Shown here one piece after another: positions 35,230 through 43,432 of a stretch of 52,970 nucleotides of DNA; the first letter of the stretch is position 1; each line of letters opens with the position of its first letter. Source of the stretch: JAVBLG01 sp031553655 (lineage in GTDB: Bacteria; Desulfobacterota; Desulfovibrionia; Desulfovibrionales; Desulfovibrionaceae); the NCBI GenBank assembly GCA_031553655.1, contig JAVBLG010000005.1, forward strand, positions 1 to 52,970, in the 5' to 3' direction. A program made the translations under genes and the position numbers. The notes under the pieces are model-generated. The model saw only the letters and a program-made list of their open reading frames with translations. It did not search any database and was not told where the DNA came from.

Positions 35230-36267
35230 TTATTCGTCAGATCTGTCCTTTTTTCCTTTTCTTTCTCTGGCCAATTGTTCCGCTCTTTCCATTTTGTCCA
35301 GAGTGGCCTTGTCGTAGGATTCGCCCGACGCCTTGGAAATTTCGCGAACAGCTCTATAATCTTTTTCGTAAGAGATGGGCAAAAAGCGATCCGTTCTTTT
35401 GAACAAATTCCGCATTTCCGGGGAAAAACGATATTCCAGAATAGCCTGAGTAATTTTTTCGGCCAGTTCTGGTTTGAGATTATATACATAGCCGATGGAA
35501 GACGAAGGGAATACGGAGCTTTGCCAGATAATACGATATTTGCCGCCGTCGATGCGCTCACCGGTGGACATGCGCGCAAACACTTCCGAAGCCACGCAGG
35601 CCGCGTCGTATTCACCCTGGCCAAGGCCGATGATGGATTGATCGTGCCTGCCGGAAAAAGCTATTTCGTAATCCTTGCCGGGAATGATCCCCTCGGCCGG
35701 GAACAGGGCCAGGGGCGCGAGATGGCCGGAATTGGAAGAAGGCGAGGTGTGGGCCACCTTTTTGCCTTTCAAATCCGTCAGAGTTTTATAGGGACTGTCT
35801 TTTTTCACCAGTACGAGAAGGCGATAGCCTTGTATTTCGTTTTTGTCGCCTTTCGCGGCTACGGGTACATAGCCTGCCAGATTCACGGCGAAGCAGGTGG
35901 ACCCGGTGGCAAAACTGGCTATGTGCAACCTCCCGGAACGCATGGCCTCAACTTGAATGGACATGGAGTCGGCGGTGTAATAAATGACTTTTTTACCCGT
36001 GGCTCTGGAAAGATACCGCATGAAGTCGGCCAGGGCTTCTTTGTAAATTTCCGGTTTTTCTACCGGAGTATAGGTAAATACAAGGGTATTGGGATTTTTC
36101 CATTGCTTGGAGTCCAAAGGCGTGTCAGCGATCATATTACGGTCTTCGTCGCAATAAAGCTCGTCAAGCTCGCCCTTGTGCTGGCAGTCGGCTGTTGCGG
36201 CGGGAGTGGGCGCGGCCATGAGGAGAAAAAAAAGCCCCAGAACCGGAAGTACGCGAAAAAAGCGCAT
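35230..36267 (-). CDS. PhnD-like periplasmic substrate-binding protein, copy 1
   Basis: A 345-residue exported protein of the phosphate/phosphite/phosphonate-binding (PhnD/SsuA/transferrin-like) fold. The start is placed at MRFFRVLPVLG, giving a standard signal peptide; the paralogue starts at the same residue. Blocks: LDELYCDEDRNMIADTP, LVFTYTPVEKPE, ADFMRYLSRATGKKVIYY, SMSIQVEAMRSGRLHIASFATG, KGKKVAHTSPSSNSGHLAPLALFPAEG and QSIIGLGQGEYDAACVASEVF. No ABC permease or ATPase is adjacent, so it may act with the downstream Cache-type sensor kinase or with a distant ABC system. About 70 per cent identical to copy 2 by eye. Confidence 0.85.
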   Translation of the reverse strand: MRFFRVLPVLGLFFLLMAAPTPAATADCQHKGELDELYCDEDRNMIADTPLDSKQWKNPNTLVFTYTPVEKPEIYKEALADFMRYLSRATGKKVIYYTADSMSIQVEAMRSGRLHIASFATGSTCFAVNLAGYVPVAAKGDKNEIQGYRLLVLVKKDSPYKTLTDLKGKKVAHTSPSSNSGHLAPLALFPAEGIIPGKDYEIAFSGRHDQSIIGLGQGEYDAACVASEVFARMSTGERIDGGKYRIIWQSSVFPSSSIGYVYNLKPELAEKITQAILEYRFSPEMRNLFKRTDRFLPISYEKDYRAVREISKASGESYDKATLDKMERAEQLARERKGKKDRSDE

Positions 36268-36500
36268 GCAGGTCGCTCCGAGCTGGTTATGGGTGAAGGG
36301 GGCCGCGAGCCTTGCGGCGTGAACCAAAAACGCATTGCCAGCAAGTAGTTGCGGATTGAGCGCGTGACAAAAAGTGTTGCAAGTGGCGTAACCATGCTTC
36401 GCAACAGACTAAAACATAAAACTCTATAAAAGTATAGCGTGACCTGCCCGCGGCCCGGGGGTGATGCGTCTCAGCCCTGGCCTGCTGTGTTAATTATGGA

Positions 36501-37535
36501 TTATTTCGCGGTTGGTTTGAGTTTTTTTCCTTCTTTGGCCGAGTGTTCCGCCATCTCTATTTTGTCCAAAGATTCCCTGTTGTAAGATTCACCTGAAGCC
36601 TTGTAAATTTCACGGACGATTCTGTAATCTTTTTTATATGTTATTGGGATAAAACGATCCGCGTCTTTGAACAATGACCGCAGCTGCGGAGCAAAGCGAT
36701 ATTCCAGGATAACACGCGTGATTTTTTCGGCCAGTTCCGGTGTGATGTTGTGGGCATAACCGATGGAAAACGCGGGAAACTCGGAGCTTTGCCAGATGAC
36801 CCGATATTTTTCGCCATCGACGAGTCCTATGGACGCCATGTGCTCAAACGCTTTTAAAGCCACGCAGGCCGCGTCGTATTCGCCCTGGCCCAGGCCAATG
36901 ATGGAGTGGTCGTGTCTGCCGGAAAAAGCTATTTCATAATCCACGCCGGGGGTGACCCCCTCGGCCGGAAACAGGGCCAGAGGCGCGAGATGCCCGGAAT
37001 TGGAAAGGGGAGAGGTGTGGGCCACTTTTTTGCCCTTCAGATCCGCCAGGGTTTTGTGAGGGCTGTCCTTTTTCACCAATACGGCGAGACGGTAGCTTTG
37101 AAGACCCTTTTCATTGCCGTTGGCGGCCACAGGCACATAACCGGCCAGATTCACGGCAAAGCAGGTAGGGCCGGTGGCAAAACTGGCTATATGCACACGT
37201 CCGGAACGCATGGCCTCCACCTGAATGGACATGGATTCGGCCAGGTAAAAAATGACTTTTTTGCCTGTGGCTATGGAAAGTTGCCGCATGAAATCGGCCA
37301 GGGCTTCTTTGTGCTTTTCCGGTTTTTCCACCGGCGTGTAAGCAAATACAAGGGTATTGGGATCTTTCCACTGTCTTGAGTCCGAAGGCGCGTCGGCGAT
37401 CATGTCGCGGTTTTCGTCGCAATACAGTTCGTCAAGCTCGCCCCTGTACCGACATGCGTCCGTTGCGGCGAGAGCAATAGTGGATATGAGCAGGAAAAAA
37501 AGCCCCAGAATCGGAATTACGCGAAAAAATCGCAT
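36501..37535 (-). CDS. PhnD-like periplasmic substrate-binding protein, copy 2
   Basis: A 344-residue paralogue of the downstream gene with the same signal peptide start (MRFFRVIPILGLFFLL) and the same blocks (LDELYCDENRDMIADAP, SMSIQVEAMRSGRVHIASFATG, SGHLAPLALFPAEGVTPG). The non-coding regions upstream of both starts are also similar for about 140 bases, including a GCATAAAACTC / TATAAAAG-like stretch, which means a tandem duplication carried the promoter too. C-terminal tails differ. No ABC transporter is nearby. The two may differ in ligand. Confidence 0.85.
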   Translation of the reverse strand: MRFFRVIPILGLFFLLISTIALAATDACRYRGELDELYCDENRDMIADAPSDSRQWKDPNTLVFAYTPVEKPEKHKEALADFMRQLSIATGKKVIFYLAESMSIQVEAMRSGRVHIASFATGPTCFAVNLAGYVPVAANGNEKGLQSYRLAVLVKKDSPHKTLADLKGKKVAHTSPLSNSGHLAPLALFPAEGVTPGVDYEIAFSGRHDHSIIGLGQGEYDAACVALKAFEHMASIGLVDGEKYRVIWQSSEFPAFSIGYAHNITPELAEKITRVILEYRFAPQLRSLFKDADRFIPITYKKDYRIVREIYKASGESYNRESLDKIEMAEHSAKEGKKLKPTAK

Positions 37536-37777
37536 GCTGATTGCTCCGAGCTGGTTACTATTGATGGGGTGCGGGCCTTCCGACGCGCAGCCATAGACGC
37601 ATTGCGGGCAAGTTGTTGCGGATTGAGCGCGTTACAAAAAATGTTACAAATGGCGTAATTATGCATTACGACAGACTAAAGCATAAAACTCTAAAAAAGT
37701 ATAGAGCACGAACGCTGTTATTAGCCACTTAAATTTGTTGAATTTGTTAATACGCAATTTATATGCGCCGGCCTTGA

Positions 37778-39820
37778 TCACGGCAGGGGCTCGGCAACCC
37801 TGAAAGCCAGTAGCGCAATATCGTCCGACTGAGGTTCGCCCGCCGAAAAATCGAGCACCGACGCATGGACTGCGGCCAGCATATCCGATACGCCTTTTGC
37901 GCGGTTGTCCGACAGGCAGCGGGCCAGGCGCTCTTGAGCGTACAATTGCCTTGCCGGGTTCATGGCCTCGGTAACGCCGTCGGTAAAAATGAGGCAGGTT
38001 TCATCCGGCCGCAGCATTGCCCGGCATTCCACATATTTCATATCCGGCAGAGCGCCCACCAGCGGCCCGCTTGTTTCTTCGAGAATGCGCGTATTGCCCG
38101 CCGCATCCACAATCATCGGGCGGCAGTGCCCGCCGTTGGCATAATCAAGCGTGCCTGTGGCGGGGTTGAAAAAGCCCACGAACAGGGTCAAAAACATGGT
38201 GTTGGGATTGTTTTCGGCCAGGCTGTCGCTCAATCCGGCCATGGCCACGGCCGGCGACTCGCCCTTGCGCAGAAGGCGACGCAGCAGGGCAACAGCCATA
38301 GCCATGAACATGGCGGCGGGCACCCCCTTGCCGGATACATCGCCCATGGCCACAGCCAACCGTCCGTCCGGCAGGGAAAAAAAGTCGTAAAAATCTCCGC
38401 CTACTTCTCTTGCCGGAACGAGCATGGCGCTCATTTCCAGCCCGCCAAAACCGGCAAGGACTTCCGGCGCGGGTATTATGCCGCGTTGAATTTCGCGGGC
38501 GGCCGCAAGCTCGCCCTGCATACGTTCCTTGACCGCCGTGGCGGCCATCAATTCGCCTATTTTGCGATCAAGAGCTGTTCCCAGGCGGCTGAAGGCCAGG
38601 GTCAGATGTCGTACCTCGTCTTTTTCGCCGTTCCGTCCCACGGCGTCTTGCCCCTCCAGGCCGTCCAAGGCCGCAAGCACCGCGCCGGGAGCGGAAAGAT
38701 CCGCTTCGGCCAAGGCGTTGGCTCTGACGGTCAGCGCGCGCAAGGGGCGGATCAGGGCGGCGGCCAGAGCCAGGGTGACCAACAGCGCGGCAATAGTGGT
38801 TATTGCGGCCAGCAGAACAAGGCGGCGTGTGAGACGGGTGGTGGAAGCTTCCACATCTTCGAGCGGAGCGGCCGCCGCCACATACCAGTCCAGCGGCTTG
38901 AATCGGGCGATGCGGTACAGAACCGGCTTGCCGTAACTTTTGGGAATAACGAGTGTTTCAACAACGTTTTCCCGTTTCAGGCGCTCTTGAAGCGTATAAA
39001 AATACGATCTGTCGTCCACCGCTTCGAAAATTGCTTCCGGCCCCTTGCGGGCCAGATCCCGCCCCTTGGAATCAAACAACTTAAGACTGCGTCCCTGAGC
39101 CAGGCGCATGGAGTCGAATTTATCCTGAACTTCCCCGGCTATTTCCTTTTCGCGATTCTTGGCGTCCAGAATTTTTAGAGGCATGGCCAGGGTAATCACC
39201 CCGTTTTTTTCCGGAACGGGCATAAAGGAGATCAAAACCGGCACGGCCCCGCCTTCTCCCGTTTTTGTCGCCGTTTCGAGCGGGTTTTGCGGATCAAAGT
39301 GTCGCCAATTTTCCGGGCTCAAGTTGAATACCGCGCACTTGCCCGCGTCGGGCAGATTTTGCGGCAGCAACATTTCAGCGAGCGGTTCGCCGGTAAAATC
39401 CATATTATCGCGATCTATCGAACCTGTTCCGGCCATGTCGCCGTAGCGCGCCTCGCCATCGCGAAAAACAGTGAGGTAAAAGCCGGTATGGCGCGAAAGC
39501 CGTTGCCAGGTGTTGAAAATGTGCTCTATTTCCCGATCTGTGGAAGCAAGCCAAAATTGCCTGCCCAGGTGGGTCATGCGGCTCAGGTCGAGCTTGGCTT
39601 CCATGACGTCAGCGGCAAAGGTGGTGAGGAAGGAAAAATACAGGGTACTTATATTTTCTTCCAGCAGTATGACCAAGTTGGCAAAGGCGGCTCGTTCCCT
39701 TTCGCGGCTGTTTTCCTGAAAATCGCGCCCGGCCAGAAAGATCAGCGGCACGGAGACCAGGGCCACACACAACGCGCCGAGTCCGAAAAGCTTGCCGCGC
39801 AGGGACAGGGAGAACTTCAT
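37778..39820 (-). CDS. HAMP-containing PP2C/SpoIIE phosphatase at the T3SS locus
   Basis: A 680-residue membrane protein: TM1 near residues 8-28, a periplasmic domain to about 325, TM2, HAMP (about 360-440), coiled coil and a C-terminal SpoIIE/RsbU phosphatase domain. Metal-binding PP2C residues are present: AREVGGDFYDFF, GDVSGKGVPA, GHCRPMI, FTDGVTEA and SDDIALLAF. RsbU-like enzymes dephosphorylate anti-anti-sigma factors; in Bordetella BtrU, also a HAMP-PP2C protein, controls T3SS expression and secretion through partner switching. It is the last gene of the sct operon, 8 bases after the sigma-54 activator. No BtrV/BtrW-like partners are in the window, so the switch is inferred. Confidence 0.85.
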   Translation of the reverse strand: MKFSLSLRGKLFGLGALCVALVSVPLIFLAGRDFQENSRERERAAFANLVILLEENISTLYFSFLTTFAADVMEAKLDLSRMTHLGRQFWLASTDREIEHIFNTWQRLSRHTGFYLTVFRDGEARYGDMAGTGSIDRDNMDFTGEPLAEMLLPQNLPDAGKCAVFNLSPENWRHFDPQNPLETATKTGEGGAVPVLISFMPVPEKNGVITLAMPLKILDAKNREKEIAGEVQDKFDSMRLAQGRSLKLFDSKGRDLARKGPEAIFEAVDDRSYFYTLQERLKRENVVETLVIPKSYGKPVLYRIARFKPLDWYVAAAAPLEDVEASTTRLTRRLVLLAAITTIAALLVTLALAAALIRPLRALTVRANALAEADLSAPGAVLAALDGLEGQDAVGRNGEKDEVRHLTLAFSRLGTALDRKIGELMAATAVKERMQGELAAAREIQRGIIPAPEVLAGFGGLEMSAMLVPAREVGGDFYDFFSLPDGRLAVAMGDVSGKGVPAAMFMAMAVALLRRLLRKGESPAVAMAGLSDSLAENNPNTMFLTLFVGFFNPATGTLDYANGGHCRPMIVDAAGNTRILEETSGPLVGALPDMKYVECRAMLRPDETCLIFTDGVTEAMNPARQLYAQERLARCLSDNRAKGVSDMLAAVHASVLDFSAGEPQSDDIALLAFRVAEPLP

Positions 39821-39830
39821 CAAAACGTCC

Positions 39831-41177
39831 TTAATCTGCTTCCACGGTTTCTATTCCGCGCTCCATGCGCAGGAGTTTTTTGCGCAGGCCCTCGCGGGTA
39901 ATACCCAACAATCTTGCCGCATTAGCGCGATTGCCCCCGGCATGATCCAGGGCGCGACGGATAAGCTCCTTTTCCGCCCCGTGCAAATTGAAATCGGCTT
40001 CGCTGGTTTGCGGCGTATCGTTCCCCCTTGCGGAGGAGCGCGGGATGGAGGCCCCCGGACGGGTTAATTCGGGCAATCCGGCCTCGGGCAGAGAGGATAA
40101 CTCCAGGGACAGACGCGGCGACAGATCATCGCGCTCAATGCGTTTTCCGGGGGTAAGGGCGGCGGCGCGCTCCATTTCATTGTTCAGCTCGCGCACATTT
40201 CCCGGCCAGGAATGAGCCAGCAGGCACTGGCGAGCTTCGGGAGAAAAGGAAAGGCGGGGACGGCCCAGTTGCTCGCAGTGCTTGTTGAGAAAATGCTGGG
40301 CCAGCAGCAGAATGTCATCGCCCCTGTCTTTCAGCGCGGGCAGGCGTATTTCGGCCACATTGAGGCGATAGTACAGGTCTTCGCGGAATTTTCCGTTTTT
40401 TACAGCCTCGGCGAGCATGGCATTAGTGGCGCAAATAATCTTTATATCCACCGGAATGGGTTTGACCGCGCCTACGCGCATTATTTCGCGTTCCTCCAGG
40501 GCCCGCAGCAACTTCACCTGATTGGCAGGAGACATGTCGCCTATTTCGTCCAAAAAAAGTGTTCCGCCGTTGGCCGCTTCCATAAGCCCCTTTCTTTTGT
40601 CCACGCCCGTGGCCACGCCCTTTTCTATGCCGAACATCTCGCTTTCAAAGAGAGAGTCGGGAATAGCAGTGCAGTTCACGGCCATGAACGGTCCTTCGCG
40701 CCGGGGTGAATTGAAATGGATGAGCTTGGCCACAACTTCCTTGCCCGATCCGGTGGGGCCGGTAATCAGGGTATTGATGGGCCGCCGCGCTATGGACATG
40801 GCCAGATCAACCACTTGCAGCATGGTCGGACAGTTGCCGATCACATTCCTGCTTCTGTCTGCGGCCACGCTCACCAGATGCGCGTTGCGCTCCGAAAGGT
40901 ACGATCTGGCGCTTTCCAGTTCCGTATTGCGCTCTTTCAGTTCTTCTATGAGCCGCACATTACCGTATTCGCGGGCTTCCACTTTAACCAGCATCATGCC
41001 GAAGGCCTCGGCCAGGCGGACGAGCGGTTCCGGGCCGGAACCGGATCTGGTCTGCGCGTATAATTTGTCGGCGTCAGCATTGCGCCCGAAAGCCAGATCA
41101 TCGCAAAGGGCGATCAGTGTTTCCAACATTTCAGAGGGAGAGCCGTTTTTCGCGCCGCTGTTTTCCGTGTCCATCAT
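39831..41177 (-). CDS. Sigma-54-dependent activator without a receiver domain
   Basis: A 448-residue enhancer-binding protein. The first 110 residues are a helical/coiled region with no receiver, GAF or PAS domain. The AAA+ domain has Walker A GPTGSGKE (140-147) and Walker B FLDEIGDM (208-215). The sigma-54-contact loop, normally GAFTGA, reads GVATGV (187-192): the Thr is kept and the aromatic Phe is lost. A C-terminal Fis-type helix-turn-helix (GNRANAARLLGITREGLRKKL) is intact. Its ATG overlaps the sctU stop as ATGA, so it is translated with the secretion apparatus. In Pseudomonas syringae such receiver-less activators (HrpR/S) turn on T3SS genes; the same role is proposed here. Confidence 0.9.
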   Translation of the reverse strand: MMDTENSGAKNGSPSEMLETLIALCDDLAFGRNADADKLYAQTRSGSGPEPLVRLAEAFGMMLVKVEAREYGNVRLIEELKERNTELESARSYLSERNAHLVSVAADRSRNVIGNCPTMLQVVDLAMSIARRPINTLITGPTGSGKEVVAKLIHFNSPRREGPFMAVNCTAIPDSLFESEMFGIEKGVATGVDKRKGLMEAANGGTLFLDEIGDMSPANQVKLLRALEEREIMRVGAVKPIPVDIKIICATNAMLAEAVKNGKFREDLYYRLNVAEIRLPALKDRGDDILLLAQHFLNKHCEQLGRPRLSFSPEARQCLLAHSWPGNVRELNNEMERAAALTPGKRIERDDLSPRLSLELSSLPEAGLPELTRPGASIPRSSARGNDTPQTSEADFNLHGAEKELIRRALDHAGGNRANAARLLGITREGLRKKLLRMERGIETVEAD

Positions 41178-42217
41178 TCTTTCCTCAAAGATTGGGCCCA
41201 ACGTATCACTTCCGCCACCGGGCCAATCAGGTCTTGGGGAATGTAGGCGTTTTCGGCTCCATGTTCAAACAATTCGCGCGCCAGAGGCACATTTTGCATG
41301 ATCGGTATGCCTTCTTCTCTGGCCACCTCCACCATGCGTTTGGCCAGCAGGCCTTCACCCTTGGCCAGAATTATCGGCAGAGGCGTTTTGCCTTTTTCAT
41401 AATCCAGGGCAATGGCAAGACGCGTGGGGTTGGTCACCAGCACTCTGGCTCTGCGCACATTGTCCAGGGAGTTTTGCGCTATAAGTTCCTGATGAAGCTG
41501 TTTGCGCTTGCTTTTGATGCGGGGGTCGCCTTCCATTTCCTTGTATTCCTTTTTTACTTCATCCTTGCTCATCATATGATCGCGGTTGAATTGCCAGCGC
41601 TGGTAAAGATAATCCAGCGCGGCTATAATGCAAAAATAAGCGGTGGAGAGCAGCAGCAGCGACTGCATGGCCGATCCGGCCACAGTCCACACCGCGCCCG
41701 CATTGCCGTGGTTGATGGAAAAAAGCTTTGGCAGATGCTCCGACAGCACTTTTTCCACGGCAAAGGTCAGTACGGACAGCTTGAATATATTTCTGAGCAA
41801 TTCCACAAGATTTCTTAAAGAAAAAACCTTCTCGAACCATTTTTGCGGGTTAACGTTGGAAAGCTGCGGCTTGGCCGCCTGAAGAGAAAAAATGAAACCC
41901 ATCTGTCCAAGCCCGGCGATCAGGGCCGCCGCCATAACTAACCCCACTATGGATATGCTTACCAGCACAAAAACCCGCGCGGTTTCCCCGGCCACCAGGG
42001 GCAGGGCTTCAGCGAACGGTCTGTCGATTACCGCCATGGGAGTAAGTGCCATGGCGCTGAACATTTCCAATATTGTTCCGCCTCCCAGAATCAGGCAGCA
42101 TACCAGAGTCAGAATTACGGCAACAGAAATCACTTCCTGGCTTTTGCATACCTCGCCGCGCTCGCGCGATTCGCGCAGGCGCTTGGGGGTCGGTTGTTCG
42201 CTTCTTTCCTGACTCAT
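41174..42217 (-). CDS. sctU: T3SS export apparatus switch protein SctU
   Basis: A 347-residue protein with four N-terminal membrane helices (about 30-210) and a cytoplasmic domain. The ATG at 42217 gives the expected MSQERSEQPTPKRLRESRERGEV start and is preceded by a ribosome site; the open frame upstream is not protein-like. The autocleavage motif, nearly always NPTH in the YscU/FlhB family, reads NPTR here, at residues 263-266 (bases 41420-41431). The cleavage point N/P is conserved. SctU controls the switch from needle to translocator and effector substrates. The stop overlaps the activator start; sctT ends 2 bases before it. It is the last gene of the sctSTU block. Confidence 0.93.
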   Translation of the reverse strand: MSQERSEQPTPKRLRESRERGEVCKSQEVISVAVILTLVCCLILGGGTILEMFSAMALTPMAVIDRPFAEALPLVAGETARVFVLVSISIVGLVMAAALIAGLGQMGFIFSLQAAKPQLSNVNPQKWFEKVFSLRNLVELLRNIFKLSVLTFAVEKVLSEHLPKLFSINHGNAGAVWTVAGSAMQSLLLLSTAYFCIIAALDYLYQRWQFNRDHMMSKDEVKKEYKEMEGDPRIKSKRKQLHQELIAQNSLDNVRRARVLVTNPTRLAIALDYEKGKTPLPIILAKGEGLLAKRMVEVAREEGIPIMQNVPLARELFEHGAENAYIPQDLIGPVAEVIRWAQSLRKE

Positions 42218-42219
42218 GT

Positions 42220-43098
42220 TCAGTTTCCTGGAATCATACGAGCGAGAGTGCCGATTTCTTCCATAATTCGTGAAAACATGCCCCGCATGTCGCTCATGAC
42301 CATGCCGAAATAAAAAAGCAGCAGAAAAGCCGCCAGCGCGCTTTTTATAGGCATGGCCAGCACATAAACATTGAGCTGCTGGGCGGCGCGGTTGATCAGC
42401 GCCAGCGACACGTCGGCCAACAGGCAGGCCACCACAATAGGGCCGGACAAAATAATCATGCCGCTCATCAGCCATGCCAGCTGCCCGGCGAAAAAAAGCG
42501 GAATACGCGCGTCGGAAAGCATGCCCTCGGGCAGAACCGCCGTTGCCGGCCACACTTCATAGCTGGCGTAAAGCGCGCCGATACAAGCCAGAAAAGCCCC
42601 GCCGGAAAAGAAAAGGTAAAGCGAACCCTGAAAAAAGAGCGAGCCCATGGGCGTGGTTTCATCACCGCTCAAGGGGTCGGTTGCCTGGGCCATGGAAGCT
42701 CCGCGCTGGTTGTCGATAAAGTCACCGGCGGCCTGTGCCGTCCAGAACAATATTCCCGAAAGCCAACCCATGAGAAAACCAAGAAAAGCCTCTTTGGCCA
42801 ACAACCCTCCCAACAGCACAGAAAAGGAAAGACCCATCGCCTTCATTTCTCCTACCTGGGCCGTTAGAGCGGGGTGCAGCACAAGGTACAGGGAAAAGGC
42901 CAGGGTGGCGCGCAATTGTCCGGTGATGATCCCGCCGCCGAAAAACGGCGCTATGGTCAGAATCATCGAAATGCGCGGCATGCCCAGCAAAAAGGCAAAC
43001 AGATGATCCTGGGCCCCGGTCAGAGCCAGTCCGTTCAGCGTGTCCTGAATTTCCATAGTTTGAAGGGGCAGAGCATATGCAATCTGTTGAATTTCCAT
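42220..43098 (-). CDS. sctT: T3SS export apparatus protein SctT
   Basis: A 292-residue FliR/YscT-family membrane protein of six or more helices, part of the R5-S4-T1-U1 export-gate helix assembly. The blocks GMPRISMILTIAPFFGGGIITGQLR at the start and AAGDFIDNQRGASMAQATDPLSGDETTPMGSLF (split at the helix boundary) are characteristic. The ATG at 43098 is used; a TTG at 43110 overlapping the sctS stop is an alternative, giving 296 residues, and neither has a ribosome site, so coupling to sctS is likely. It lies 2 bases upstream of sctU. Confidence 0.93.
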   Translation of the reverse strand: MEIQQIAYALPLQTMEIQDTLNGLALTGAQDHLFAFLLGMPRISMILTIAPFFGGGIITGQLRATLAFSLYLVLHPALTAQVGEMKAMGLSFSVLLGGLLAKEAFLGFLMGWLSGILFWTAQAAGDFIDNQRGASMAQATDPLSGDETTPMGSLFFQGSLYLFFSGGAFLACIGALYASYEVWPATAVLPEGMLSDARIPLFFAGQLAWLMSGMIILSGPIVVACLLADVSLALINRAAQQLNVYVLAMPIKSALAAFLLLFYFGMVMSDMRGMFSRIMEEIGTLARMIPGN

Positions 43099-43106
43099 GA
43101 GGGAAG

Positions 43107-43367
43107 TCAAAGCATATGCAGGCGGTTAAAAATGTCGTTGGCAAAACGCAGCAGTTCGGACCCCACCCATGACCCCATGATGAACAAAGTGGCAATTACC
43201 GCTATGAGTTTTATTCCAAAAGACAGGGTTTGATCCTGCAATTGGGTTACGGCCTGAAGAAAAGCCAGAATAATGCCCACAACAGAGGCCACAGCTATGG
43301 GCGGAAGCGACAGCAGTAAAACCAGATACAGGGCCTGGGCGGCAAGGTGTATGGCGTCGGTGTTCAT
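43107..43367 (-). CDS. sctS: T3SS export apparatus protein SctS
   Basis: An 86-residue two-helix FliQ/YscS-family protein: LVLLLSLPPIAVASVVGIILAF (helix 1) then QAVTQLQDQTLSFGIKLIAVIATLF (helix 2), with the family's conserved QLQDQTL loop. In other systems sctR lies directly upstream of sctS; here the upstream 63 bases contain a copy of repeat family 2, and sctV is next. No ribosome site is seen before the ATG, so translation may depend on the upstream transcript structure. Confidence 0.93.
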   Translation of the reverse strand: MNTDAIHLAAQALYLVLLLSLPPIAVASVVGIILAFLQAVTQLQDQTLSFGIKLIAVIATLFIMGSWVGSELLRFANDIFNRLHML

Positions 43368-43372
43368 GACAG

Positions 43373-43432
43373 CATTCTACTTTTGAAATTATCTATCAGA
43401 GCCTTTTGTTCATTTTATTCGCAACGGGCTCT
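43373..43432 (+). repeat. Dispersed repeat family 2, shortest copy D, between sctV and sctS
   Basis: Begins ATTCTACTTTTGAAATTATCT, like copy A, and ends with an AGAGCC...GGGCTCT stem. It fills the entire gap between the sctV stop and the sctS start and overlaps the sctV stop codon. Confidence 0.75.

Noticed and set aside
33818..35317. Long plus-strand open frame of 499 codons across the Cache kinase gene and the repeat
   Set aside because: It is antisense to the well-supported kinase, has no domain, and continues into the hairpin repeat; codon bias of the minus-strand frame explains it.
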